Positions 52,405 through 64,000 of a stretch of DNA of 64,000 nt are shown here, piece after piece. A program made the position numbers and the translations under genes. Numbering within the stretch: the first letter of the stretch is position 1; each line of letters starts with the position of its first letter. This stretch comes from Onchocerca volvulus (taxonomy: Eukaryota; Nematoda; Chromadorea; Rhabditida; Onchocercidae). Under the pieces are notes generated by a model, which saw only the letters and a program-made list of their open reading frames with translations, was not told where the DNA came from and searched no databases. The stretch lies in assembly GCA_000499405.2 (NCBI GenBank), contig HG738137.1:24614837-24678836 (forward strand), in the 5' to 3' direction.

Positions 52405-55400
52405 ATTGCATAATAGATTGTTATATAAAAATAATTTACAAATAGTTTGAAAATACGCTGTAATTTTTGAACTATCACCGACTAGTTGTAAATATGAAAA
52501 TTGGATATTCTGCCGCATACCGTAACGTTATATATGCAGTAATGGGTAATGTACTATAACTATTGATTGGCAAATGATAATTTCGATGACAGATGGCGAT
52601 GCCATTGAAATAGTAATGCTTCAACCGGATAATTCCAAATATTTTTGGAAGACATTTTCAGAATACGTTTCAATTTTGATAGTTTCCGGGAACTTCTTCG
52701 TGATTTATTTATTGTTTTCGATGCATTAGATTTGACAGTATCTTTGTGATAAATTTAAAATAAATTCTTGAAATTTCAATAAATTTAAAATTTTGCTTTA
52801 AAGTTTTGTTTTTATTTTTTGTACATTAGAAAGAAAATACTTTGATATAGAAATAAAATAACTATTTTGAATTTCGAATTATTTTCAAAAGTTTTCGAAA
52901 ATTTTATAGAATTAGTGTAACTATTTCATCCATATAAATAAAAATGTAAATGCTATCTATGCTTCCTCAAGAATCTCCGGAAGTTCTTCATCGATACTTT
53001 TCAAATGCTAACATAAACTTGTATCTTATTTGGCCACCATTTTTACATAGACGTACTTATAATTTTTTATATCTCACGTCCATGATAACTAAAAGTAAGT
53101 GAAAAGGTGGGTTAATTCATTCCGCTTTCCTTTCTTTCTTTCATTCTCCTTCTTTCTCCCATTTCTTCCCTCCTCTTTTCCTGTGTAAAATAGACAGCTA
53201 GAACAAGACGTATACGAACAATATAAACGTGAACAATGGCATGGGAGGATAAGGTTAGAATTAAAAGATACGGTTAAAATCAGAAGAAAAAAAAATGCTG
53301 TCAACCGAATGCTCCAACATTTATCAGTAATCATTGTTATTATTTATTATTATTCATTATTATTCCTTTATTTCAAAGCCATTCCTTTATAACCTCTAAC
53401 TATTAGGGTCAATGTCAATCACCCTCGCGCGCCAAAAAAAGCGAATTCATCATTCCTCTACATGGGGATGTCAATGGGAGCGATTTAATGCTCCGACTCG
53501 GGTTTTTCTGCCCTTTATATCGTTTTCTCCTTTTTTCCGTTAGTAAATTTTTCATTAAATTGGTTTTATTGATATTATTGCTTTGTAATTTTTGCGTAAT
53601 AAATAATGATAAATACTAATAAATAATAGCAACGCGTGCACCTGGGCGTATTCGAATGCAATGTTGTGTCAAAATTTCAAAAGATAAAAACTTTCCGATA
53701 TCTAAAATTTGGAATTAATATAGATAAGATGCATATTTAAGAACTTTTGGAGATTAAGGTTTTGAACAAACGAACATTTACATTTTTATTTATATAGATT
53801 AGGCGTGGCCGGCCCCATAGATTAGTTAAATCGACTAAACGGAGCGTGGCAGGATCCAGCTAATTTCTCATAAAAATTTACTTTATTATAACTAATCGAT
53901 ATTAATACTTAATACTTCTCATCTATCAGTAATGACTCGCCATTTTTGAAAATTTAAAAATTTGAAATCTGTGTTTAAAATTTCTCATATTGGAAAGGAA
54001 ATAGTTCAGTGAAGAAATAAAATGATTATTTCGCATTTTGAATTTTTTCAAAATTTTTTTGAAAATTTACTGAATTATTGCAATGAATTTCATCTTTCGT
54101 AGAAATTTATTAAGTATACTAACCGGTATTATTTGACGACTTATCATCTACCATTGATAATTTATCACAACACTTGTAAAAATTAGGGATACATTTATAA
54201 AATTATTGGATTTGAATTTTTAACTTTTCTGACTGAAATCAAATCGTCAAATGAAGATCATTTTTCGAACAACAGTTTTAATTTAAAGCTGATGAAAATC
54301 TTTGTAATACTGGAATGATTTTATAATGAATATGTCACGAAGAAATTCTGAGCAATGTTTAAGTTTTAAAAAAAAAAAAAATGAAATTTCAGAATTAATT
54401 GTCTAATTTAATTTCATTTCCAAAATTTGAATAAAAAGGGAAAAATTCCATAACCAGCTGAATTGATAGTTCCAAATAGCATTTAGCAATGAATGTATAT
54501 TTTTTAAATTAAATAGTATGATCAAGCATAAATTTGAATTAATAATCTCATTCATCCTATTGATTTATTAGAGATCAAAATATCAACATCATCATCATGC
54601 AGGAAATTACGTCGGATTCAACAGAATTTAACAGAATTAATAAAATTCAATGTAATAGAGTATTAATCTCAAAAGAATCCGGTAGACAAATTAAAAAACA
54701 AGTAATCTTTTCAAATATAGTTTAAAAAACTTAATTTACGAGTATTGATTTGAAAAATTAGTCAATTATGGTGAAATAGTTTAATATATATCATTATTCA
54801 TATATCAGAATAGTAATAATCATAAAATTAGAAATAAAAATGAATATCTTTTCTTCAAATGAAACAATTAAAATTGACTATTGTAATAGGTACCTTAGAC
54901 ACCTTTAGATGAAACAACTAAAGTCAATATTATGATAAACGTAACTTAGATATTTTAGATGAAATAACTGAGGTTAATACTGTAATAAGTATCTTAGACA
55001 CCAATGCCATTTGGTACCATCAAGCACCAATGGTACCAAAGGAACCATATTATAATTATCGACAATTTATTGAACAAAAAAAAAAATTTCATCGAATAAA
55101 ACATGCCAAACGTTCATTAAATATCAAGTTTTACGGCGTGAAATATTTCAGATAAAACCAATTTTGATGCCTTAGGAAAGTAATTAAATTATGGAAAATG
55201 TTTTGCACCGAAACTTCTATTTTATGTTGTCATTCATGTGAAATTTATTAATATTCCGAGATTAATTGAATTCAACATAAATTTCTGGTTTGTAATTAGA
55301 ATTTTAATTTCATTTCCTTTGCAATAAGATAGGTTAAATGTTGACAAACAATTTTATTATTCGAAAAAACGAAAAGGAAATGAAAAGAATTTTGCTATTT

Positions 55401-55640
55401 TATAACAGTTTAGTGGCCATGAATAAATAATTTTTGATATTCGAATGAGAAAAAAGGACAATAATTCTAGTTTTTTAATAAAATAATTAATAAAAGCATT
55501 TTGATGAAACAAAGAAAGATAAATTTATGATTGGAAAGGAAATAAGCCAGGAAAAAATCATGGAAGAAGAACATTAACTTAAAAATTTTAAGAAAACAGT
55601 TTGCGAAGCTAGTTACTTGAGTTTAAATTAAATTTTTAAT
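52405..55640. repeat. Segmental duplication block A' (partner at 32090-34450)
   Basis: Second copy of block A, interrupted by the 0.94 kb Helitron-like insertion at 52926-53863. It lies upstream of copy 2, as expected if it belongs to the 3' flank of the next tandem copy. Confidence 0.85.
52926..53863 (+). mobile_element. Non-autonomous Helitron-like element, about 0.94 kb
   Basis: Absent from block A: there GTATTGTT runs directly into TAATTTCTCGTAG, whereas here GTAACTATT and TAATTTCTCATA are separated by the insert. The 5' end is TCATCCATATAAATAAAAATG. The 3' end, GGAGCGTGGCAGGATCCAGCTAA, matches the 3' end of the 40206-43775 Helitron. A TATATAAATAAAAATGTAAATG motif occurs at the left end and inverted near the right end. 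It contains no helicase. Ends are good to a few bases. A Tyr/Ser-rich minus-strand ORF inside (53334-53089) has no recognised family. Confidence 0.75.
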
Positions 55641-56122
55641 TTAAAAATGATATGTACCGAACTATACTTGCTAATTGTTATGATAGAATTAAGAGAAATA
55701 TAGTTAGAATAAATTATATTTCAATTTTGCTATATTGAAAGGAAGCTGTACAATAAATATATTTTATAGCAATAGGGAAGAATAACGTTTTACGACAATG
55801 CTAATGATAATAGTGATAAGAATCATGGTAAATGGAACAAAATTATGATATTTCAATTTTGGCATATTGAAAGGGAAATTGTTGCAATAGATATATTTTA
55901 TAATAATAGAAAAGGAGGAGCTATCATGATAATGATAAAGATAATCATGATTCAGGAGAATTAAAAGAAACATAATGAAAATAAAATCGTAATACTTTGA
56001 TTTTGATAAATTAAAAAGAAAAAATTATACAACAGATATATTTTTATATTATAAAAGAGATATTATGATAATGGTAGTGATAGCGATAATAATCATGATA
56101 ATCAGAATAGTTTATCGATTAT
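55641..56122. other. 3' flank of the 12-exon gene, with loose repeats
   Basis: Between block A' and the stop codon. About four loose units of ATATATTTTATANNAATAGAAAAG...ATGATAATGATAATC occur here and extend the AT-rich flank. No gene seen. Confidence 0.45.
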
Positions 56123-59100
56123 TTATGCTGATGAGATGATATTTCCGAAGTGATCCATCGATGTTATGCAATTACCATCCGAGACAACCATTCCGCTACG
56201 ACTTACGTGAACACGTTTCAGGCCTTTCTTCACAAATGCCTTATCATCCTCCTTCAAACTTTCTTTTTTTTTTGATTCTTATCAAATTTGCATAATTATT
56301 AGAAAAAATTCAAGTAAAAATGCAATATAAATTCTAATTAAACTTTGTGGCAACATGATAAATTTTTCAATCCAGATTTTCCAGATTATCCAAACTTTTG
56401 AACTTTTCACATTTTTAATCAGGATTTTTCAACCAAACTTTGTTGCGAATTTGAAATAACTTTATTTTAATCTATAATCAAAAAAAAAAAAACTCTTAAA
56501 CAGTTTACTTATAATATTACCTTGCAATTTACTTTGAAGAAAAAAAAAAAGAACTATCCCTCTCAGATGAACTTTGCTGATCGATTCTTTAACCGTATTT
56601 ATGATTAATTATGCTTAATTCGATCGAAAATAAAAATTTATTAATAAAATTTTGTTTTATCAATTTATCATTTAAAATATTTGAAAAAATATTTGTTCAA
56701 ATATGAAAAATATAATAAAGTTATTTGTTGTAAGTAGCTGGAAAAGAAATTAACGTTATTTTTAAGCCTAAGTGATCTAAAGTAAAGTAATTAGTAATTA
56801 AAGGAAAATATACTAAGTAGAAAAAAAAACTTTAGACAGCTTAAAATTTTATCGTTTAGTAGTAATAAAAACACGTAGTGATACGTGAATAAAAAGTTGT
56901 AAGAAAAGAAACGAAACCTGAACAGCCATATCAACCACGTTTGTACGTACGTGTACGACACCATCAGATGGTGAGCAACTGATATGCTTTGGACGACAAT
57001 TCACTTCCACGTTACCACGCTTATCTTGTTTGATATAAATCCCTTTAAAATATTCAAACTTTTAATTTATCATTTACAAAAGTATCAATCAAACTGTTCA
57101 ATAATTAATGATAGTGCACATTTTATACTTGGAATTTAAAAAAAATTTTATACGTGAACAATACTTAACGACAAGATAAGACGTAAACAACACGTGACGA
57201 AACGTGAATAAAAAGTTTTTGCGAAAAGAAAAAAAAAACCGTTAATCGTGAGAGTAAGTGAACCATCATCACGTGTTCCATAACGAGCTTCTTGTACTAT
57301 TTTATTGCATAATTCTGTGAACTGAAACAAAAAATACAATTCGAATTTATATTCGAATTTAAATTCATTCCTTTATTTCATTATGTATCAATTAAATACA
57401 AATATATATGGTATGAAAAAATCTATCCTTTATATTATATATATGTTAATTAAATGAACTTTCAGTCATATTTTCCATTTTTCAACTTATTATCTAAAAA
57501 AAAAAAGATTAGATTTGTTATTTTTTCAATTTTGTGACAATAATTTACCATTTACTACTATGGAATTCATTAAAACTTTATATATATATATTTTTTTGAT
57601 TTAGGAATTAAAAATGATTTTTAAAGAAATTGAACTTTGACCTGATCACCAGTTTGTGATTCGGTGAAAAACATGCGTACAGTGAAATCGTAATCCAAAC
57701 TTGGGAATTGCAAACGTCCAAGTGAAACCGACAAGGTACCTTTGACAATTGTTGATGAAACCAGATAAGCTTCGCTAAGATGTGACATTGTAAATAATAC
57801 ACCTTGTGTACCGAATACTGTTGCTTTTTCATTTTCTGTTACTAAAATTCAAATTTGGAAATTTTGAATTTCAAATTTAAAAATAAATGAAATCATTTTA
57901 TTCCTAATTATTACAGGTTATTAGAATATTCCGATAGTATTGGTAACAATAAGGATAAAATTATTGATCAAATTTCAAAACAAAATCTTACAGGTTGGTC
58001 CAAAATTGCAGAAAACTTTTTCATCCTGCTGGAAAATACGAGCTTTTTTATGTAATATGCATGAGCCAGTACCACGGCTATTGCATGCTGCCTAAATTAA
58101 GCCAATTAATTAGGCGGTAAAAAATAATTTTTAGCCTAAAATCCCTGAATTGTGTAATGATATTAGGACAGATAACTAAATATTCAGTGACAGGTTGAGA
58201 GATTAATTTAGTATTAATAATTTAAGGAAAATTTTGGATAACACTCTTCGAGATTTAAATTTCTATTTTGATTTATTTTTACCGAAAATTTATCATGACA
58301 AAGAACTCGAATGGCTCGATCAACTGCAACCTGAAATTGATATTATCGTTATAAAAGAAAAAAACGAGCTAAAATTTTGCAAAAATAATGGACGAAATAT
58401 GAAATTTCATTAAAATTAACTCCTAATGATGAAAGATGACATTATTGATTGATTGCCCTATTTTATTCTATATTATTAAATGATATCGACTGCATGGCAG
58501 ATGAATAATGATGTCTTTTTGATTTCGGAAAGAAAAACTAGAGTTAAACTTGAAAATTTTGAATGAAGAAATATTTGATTGAAGAAATTGAAAATTTCAA
58601 ATGAATTGGAAAAATTTTAAAAATATTACCTCAATCATGACACCATTATTGAGTAAAATTGAAATGGTACCAGTTGGTGCAACATAAATAATCGGAAATT
58701 TGCCATGTTTTTGACCGGAACTAGTATTATTGCCGGAAGGACAAGTTTCACCAATACGTGGTGTTGCAACAGTACTATTTACGTGTGGTACACCTGAAAT
58801 AAAACTTTGAGTAATTTATTTTCTTATGGTAAGCACCATTTGTGATAAAAACAAATTATATGGTTTAATGGTGATTATTTAATTAATTTATTCCAAAATA
58901 TGTTTACTTCAGCAAGTTAGGATTTAAGATATTCCGGGAACGGTAGAAAAAGTTATAAGATATCTCGGGTGACGATAGTAGAAGATATAAGACATCTCGG
59001 GTGACGATAGTGAAAGATATAAGATATCCCAGGTAACAATAATGGAAGATATGAGATATCCCGGATTACCGAAACAGACATCTCTTTGCAAAATTATGAT

Positions 59101-61847
59101 GCCAAATCACAAATTACAGAGCCGAATAATTTAATTTATAATTAATATTCTTTCAATTTATATTTAATTTATAATTAATATCATAATTAATATTTAATTT
59201 ATAACTATTATAATTTAATTTCTAATTAACACTAACTTTCACTATTGCTAGCATATTCTGAAGAACTAAATTGGGAATTAAATTCCGAAGCAACCATATG
59301 ACTTCGCGAACGTGTTGTCACGTTATTATGCCACGTACGGTTAGCACGTAATGCTCCATTATGAAATGTTCGTGTCACCTGTGATCTATAAATAAAATTA
59401 AATCTTAGAATTTAAATATTTCCTTATTACCTGGAGATAAGTGAAGGAAATTACTGCAAGATGAAAATATCAATCAAATTTTTGCTCCCTTAAGAAATTA
59501 AACTAATTATCACTTATTATTAAGTGTAATTATCACTCATTGCAGCTAATTAAAATTCTACTTTTGTAAATTATCCCGGAAAAAATGATGAAGTTCCGGT
59601 TGGAAATTCCGGTTTAATGAAAATCTTCCTCAGAATGTTATTTGCATGATACCTAAATGCATGTGCATGTGAATTGCTTTTTTTCTGCGATTCAGTAGTA
59701 GCAGTACGCTGATTTGCATTTCCAGCATTATCGATCGTAGTTTCAGGATCATTTGCTCGAGAAGTATCGTTGTTCATTTGACGAGTTCGAGAATTTAAGG
59801 TACCGGGAGTCGATCGTCGTAAATTGGTACCATTGTAACCACTGGATGAATGAGGACGCCAATAATCACGAGATGTATAAGTCGTTGAACGAGAACTATC
59901 ATAATGATAATTTGTTATCAAATCACTTATACGTTCTTAGTATTATACTTAACTTTTCAAGATTTGGAGAGAAAAGTTTGAAAAAACTTGAAAATAATCA
60001 TGTTAAATCTTTTTAAAGTAATTTTTTCTTCTTTCATTCTTTCCAACTTATTTTTTCATTTCTTATCAAAAAGAAAAAATCACCTCCGGAATTGATAATC
60101 ATATCACAATTGATAAATTAGCATAAAAAAGAGATGAAAATTGCAAAATTCGAAAAATTATCAATTATCAAACTTATATTTTGCAAATATTTTGTTAGAA
60201 AATGATATGAAATAGTCGAATGATAAGAAAAATTGATATGATAAGTGAAGCAATCTTTTACCCATTATTAACGGAGTTACGTCGACCATGACCTCCATAA
60301 AATACGCCATTAACGTGTCGACGGAAGTCATCCGATGGACGTTTTGTTTGCGTCTAAAAAGTTCGAAAATTGCTTAGAAAAAAAAATTTTTCTTTTTCTG
60401 ATACTTAAATAATGAAATCCTAATGAGTTAGTTAAAATAGAAGTTTCATGACTTCATATATATTTTCATCGTCGTACAAATTCCGAAATTAACAAATCAC
60501 ATCACCAGAATGAAAAACACGTACGCTTACTTCTCTTATTCTGATAAAAAATAGGCATACGTAGAGACATGACGTGAAGATAGCAAACGAAACATGTAAT
60601 ATTTGTCTTTACATTTGTTATAAATCAAAAAATAATCGAAATAATGCAAATGTTAAAATTTATATTTATAATCAATTACGAAATAGTTTATGTAAATATT
60701 TTTTTTGGGGGAAAAAATCAGTAAAATTTCAAATTATTTAGCTGGAAAAAAAAAAAGAAAGTATTTCAACTTTTTTAGTTCCAGTCGATTTTGTCTCCAT
60801 TTTAACTCCTTTTGATTTCATTTGATTGTTAACATTATTATCATTGATAATATTTGAGACGGTTAATCCGATAACACTTTTCATCGGATCATTGCTACTA
60901 CAAACATCACCCATTGCATTCTTCTTCGATTCTTTGCTTAATTTTTCCTTTTGAAGCTAAAATTTAATTTTTATAAAGACGAAAGTAAGAAATGTAATTA
61001 TGAAAAATTTGAATAATTAATATTCATTAGATTTTTTTGATATTTTACAAATTTTCTTTTTAGATTCTATGAACTGGTCAATTGTGATTCAAAAATAATC
61101 TCAAAATAATCTTTGCAACTGATTCTTTATCTATTCTTTAGTTTTTTTTTTTTTTTGTAATTTATAAGTCTATCCTAGGTTGAAATTAAATAAAATGATC
61201 AAAATTTTTCATTTGATAAATATTCAGTAGGCCGTAAAAATCATATTTCAATTGAAACAATTAATATCATTCAAAGTTGATCACTTAATTGAGGAAAAAA
61301 ATTAAGTAAAATTTTCAAATTATTTTTTTTCTTTTAGTCTGAATTGATCATTTAATTCGGCAATTTTGTTCAAATTACTCTTTTATTTTCCAATTAATTA
61401 TCAAAGCATGATAATTAAGAATAGAATGCTTATCGGACAGAAGCTAATCTGGAAATGTTCCATTACGACTTCGATATCATAGTAGTAAGTTACAATCTTA
61501 GGTATCTTAACATTTTTTAAATTTGGATAACTCTTAATCAATTCAATATATTATAATTAAACGGAAATGATGTTAATTAATTAATAACAATAATAACAAC
61601 AATAATTAATTTTGTTTGAATCTAATAAATTTTATCAATGAACAAAAATTTCGAAAATTTCGCATACTGAGTTCAAATCGTTTTCCTTATCCGTAATTCC
61701 GCCATTCGGTGATGTATAGGTGCTGGACGAGGATCGTATACTGCTATTAGATACCATATGAAATGATGATGACAGATCACGTTGCTCAGTATTATTCCCT
61801 GCTACTGTATTTGTTGTTACGGTAGCATTATCCGACATTTTTGACAT
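56123..61847 (-). CDS. Unrecognised 573-residue protein, complete 12-exon gene
   Basis: Exons on minus: 61847-61668 (ATG), 60956-60771, 60353-60262, 59925-59653, 59385-59243, 58793-58630, 58330-58283, 58091-57992, 57841-57642, 57321-57240, 57042-56918 and 56251-56123 (stop TAA). Every junction is GT/AG, phases agree throughout and the sum is 1722 nt. Residues 1-300 are low complexity, rich in Ser, Thr and Asn, probably disordered. Residues 300-573 look folded, with alternating hydrophobic strands (FPIIYVAPTGTISILL, FGTQGVLFTMSHLSEAYLVS, LSVSLGRLQFPSLDYDFTVR) and nine cysteines (for example AACNSRGTGSCIL, VNCRPKHISC, DGNCIT). No signal peptide or membrane helix. I recognise no domain. The exon 12 acceptor (TTGAAG) is weak and the exon 5 donor could be 6 nt further down (59237). 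Start chosen as the first ATG after a good acceptor; a second ATG is three codons on. Confidence 0.85.
58923..59060. repeat. Tandem repeat of about 35 bp in intron 5 of the 12-exon gene
   Basis: Four units like AAGATATAAGAYATCTCGGGTGACGATAGTGG. A similar GATATCTCGGATATCCCGGACACCGG sequence occurs singly at about 30050-30076. Confidence 0.7.
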
Positions 61848-61880
61848 CTTCTCTCGTACGTTCCGCAACGTCTACTTTTC
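61848..61880 (-). promoter_or_regulatory. Leader of the 12-exon gene with candidate trans-splice acceptor
   Basis: TTTATATCAG on minus ends at 61881, giving a 33-nt leader before the ATG. No upstream partner exon is visible, so spliced-leader addition is likely. Confidence 0.45.
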
Positions 61881-63316
61881 CTGATATAAATGCAACGTGA
61901 ATAATTGTGATTGCAATATGATTTTATAAATGTAAATATAGTAATATGTAGATAAAAGTAGTACGGTAATAAATACTGTAACAGATGATTCGGTATTTGA
62001 AATGGTAAACAATAAAATAGTATAATAATACAATAACACGGCGATAAAATAGCACGGTAATAAAACAGTGTGGTAACAAATAAAATACTGTAACTGTAAA
62101 ATGAATCTAATATTAAAAAATATTTGAATATCAATTTAACGAGTTATTTCCAGTATTCAATTTCGAATATAAATAGCTCAAATTGTTTTACTTGTATTAA
62201 TTTTTTTTTATATCAAATTCAAAATGATTCGTTACAGTGGGATAGAAAAATTTAAAAGATTTTAAAATATCAGTATGTTCAAAAAGAACTGATAAATTTT
62301 TCAACTTATATATCGCAATTCTTTTTTATAAAAGTTTTTTTGTCATTATTACTACCACTAAGGTAATACTAAAGTTTGTAAGACATAAAATTTTTTATTT
62401 TTTATTTTTTTTTTTAAAAAGACGAACCAAATTTACGAAATATTTCGTAAATGTTGCTTGTAATAATTTTTTGCAATTATATTAATCTATTTTCTTCCTA
62501 ATAAAGAAGTTACAAAAATAAACTTTAAACTTTGCAGATTTTTAAGAATTTGTTATAAATTCATTGTAAAAAAAAGTGATGGATGAAAGTTATTTATGAA
62601 TTTAATAACATTTATAAAAATTTGAAAAAAAATAATAGATTGATATCTTTATCTTGCTTATTTTAGTAAGAACTATAATAGTTCGGAAAAGTATTTTCAC
62701 TTTTTAAATCAATTTTTTTTTAAATCAATAAAATCGGGGTATTAGATAAAAAGACAAATAAAATTCGTCATACAATTCTTGATTTGCTAAAATTTATCTT
62801 TTTATTGAAAGCAAGAAACTGTTGTTGATATAATGAGCTAAGTTAGAAAATTTTCACTTAAGTTCTTTTTTTAAGTAATTTTACAAAGTCAAATAATTAT
62901 TGAAAAAATATAATTTATTAAAATAAACCGATCGCTTGTAAATATTTACTTTTTTGTTGAAACCCAAAAAGGCCTAATTGATTTTATCAAGAAATTATGC
63001 CTAAATTCCCGATATCCCGATATCTACCAATGATGAATGACACAAGAAACCAACCGATTGCTGAACCGATAATAAAATCACAATTTATGAATAATATATA
63101 TTTATATTGGAAGGTTACAAAAAAATTATGCAAATTTTAGAAGAGAAAATAGAGTTTTTTTTTTTACAACGAAAAGAAGCGATCCCAAATTTTCATACTA
63201 TGCAAATTTCTGGAAATCGCAAATTTGAAAACATGTTTTTGGAAACAAATTTCTGGAAACATGCAAATTTCTGTTTTTAGCATGAAAAAAAAAAAACGGG
63301 ATTTGGCCACTGTTAA
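61881..63316. other. Intergenic between the 12-exon gene and UNC-93-like copy 3
   Basis: AT-rich. The first part (61900-62100) has loose GTAATA/ACGGTAATAAA repeats that create a minus-strand ORF rich in Tyr, Leu and Ile. No gene recognised. Confidence 0.5.
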
Positions 63317-63910
63317 TCATTTATATTAGTAAATTAATTAATAATAAAATTAATACAGATTCATTTTGGTAATTTGCGTTATTATTAATGCATTAGAAAT
63401 CTTTCAAAAGGAATGTGATTTGTGAATTTGATTTTATTGTAGAAACAAAGAATTAATAGGCTAATTTTATGTGTATCTAATTAAGTTGATAATCATTGTT
63501 ATTTTATTCAATTCTTTTCAATTCATTTCTGCACAACAAATGTATTTTCATCATTTTATTGCACTTTTCCTTTTTTCTTTTTTTACCAATTTTACCGGAA
63601 ATTTTCAACAAATTTTATCATACAATAACATTTTATAAAGCTAGAATTTTATTATACGATTATTTTAACATACAATTGAAATGGAAATATTCTTTTTCTG
63701 ATCATTTTCAATTTCTCGTGAATGTATTTTCCAAGCAATCGCAAAACATATCGATGCAACAATTAAGCTAATTGTTAAAATTATCATTTGAATATGCAAA
63801 TCCAATATTGATGAGTAGAAAAATGATGCACATGTTGTCAGTGACTGAAAATAATTCATATTATTTGCAATAATCACGAATAATGATAAGAATATTGATA
63901 GTGACAATAA
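63317..63910. repeat. Segmental duplication block B' (partner at 34560-35160)
   Basis: Nearly identical to block B over about 590 bp and ending in the same microsatellite region. Confidence 0.9.
63665..63844 (-). CDS. UNC-93-like membrane protein, copy 3, last exon only
   Basis: The acceptor TTTTCAG precedes SLTTCASFFYSSILDL, then a hydrophobic helix (MIILTISLIVASICFAIAW) and a short polar tail ending ISISIVC and a stop. The translation is identical to the last exon of copy 1 (35087-34908). The rest of this gene should lie right of the window, unless the assembly has misplaced the last exon of copy 2. A candidate AATAAA is at 63653-63648. Confidence 0.85.
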   Translation of the reverse strand, partial: SLTTCASFFYSSILDLHIQMIILTISLIVASICFAIAWKIHSREIENDQKKNISISIVC

Positions 63911-63937
63911 TAATAAATAATAATTAATAATAATAAC

Positions 63938-64000
<63 letters not shown>
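63905..64000. repeat. AAT microsatellite at right edge
   Basis: An AAT-rich run with a few interruptions that continues to the end of the window. Confidence 0.95.

Noticed and set aside
53089..53334. 81-codon minus-strand ORF with Cys/Ser-rich segment
   Set aside because: Lies inside the non-autonomous Helitron-like insert, next to a TTATTATT tract, with no recognised domain.
1..64000. CRISPR arrays, bacterial operons, rRNA genes
   Set aside because: None seen. Repeats present are minisatellites and microsatellites without spacers of constant length; gene structure is eukaryotic.

Overview
This window looks like nuclear DNA of a nematode. It is very AT-rich, with AT-rich introns from under 100 bp to about 7 kb, exons of about 50-275 bp, splice acceptors mostly of the TTTCAG/TTTTAG type, an interstitial run of the nematode telomere repeat TTAGGC, and nematode-style UNC-93-like and discoidin-receptor genes. 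Three genes have an AG acceptor about 20-35 nt before the start codon, as expected for spliced-leader trans-splicing. A spirurid/filarial-like parasite is my guess; the species cannot be fixed from the sequence. Most single-frame ORFs longer than 60 codons are microsatellite or AT-rich noise. The real genes are multi-exon and were assembled here from splice sites, phase matching and family motifs.

Layout. (1) About 1-11.5 kb, minus strand: the 5' part of a discoidin domain receptor tyrosine kinase gene (signal peptide plus most of the discoidin domain; the rest lies beyond the left edge), with introns of 1.1, 2.6 and 6.9 kb. (2) About 11.6-31.3 kb: a 20 kb gene-poor stretch of diverged tandem repeats, including a 36-bp minisatellite that is open on both strands. 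(3) About 31.3-52.4 kb and 63.3-64 kb, minus strand: a tandem cluster of UNC-93-like (major facilitator superfamily) membrane protein genes. Copy 1 lacks exon 1 and copy 2 lacks its last exon, because a 20-N assembly gap lies between them; the last exon of a third copy is at the right edge. (4) Copy 1 carries a dead 3.57 kb Helitron in an intron. Copy 2 lacks it, so the empty site is visible. A 0.94 kb non-autonomous element with a related 3' end sits in a duplicated block at 52.9-53.9 kb. (5) About 56.1-61.9 kb, minus strand: a complete 12-exon gene for a 573-residue protein of no family I recognise.

The receptor is expected to sense collagen at the cell surface. The UNC-93-like proteins are multi-pass membrane proteins whose founding member regulates a two-pore K+ channel in C. 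elegans muscle. Nothing in the sequence links these genes in one pathway. The main interest of the window is structural: recent segmental duplication, patchy divergence that may reflect gene conversion, Helitron insertion with visible empty sites, an interstitial telomere-repeat tract specific to one paralog, and a long perfect hairpin in the receptor gene.
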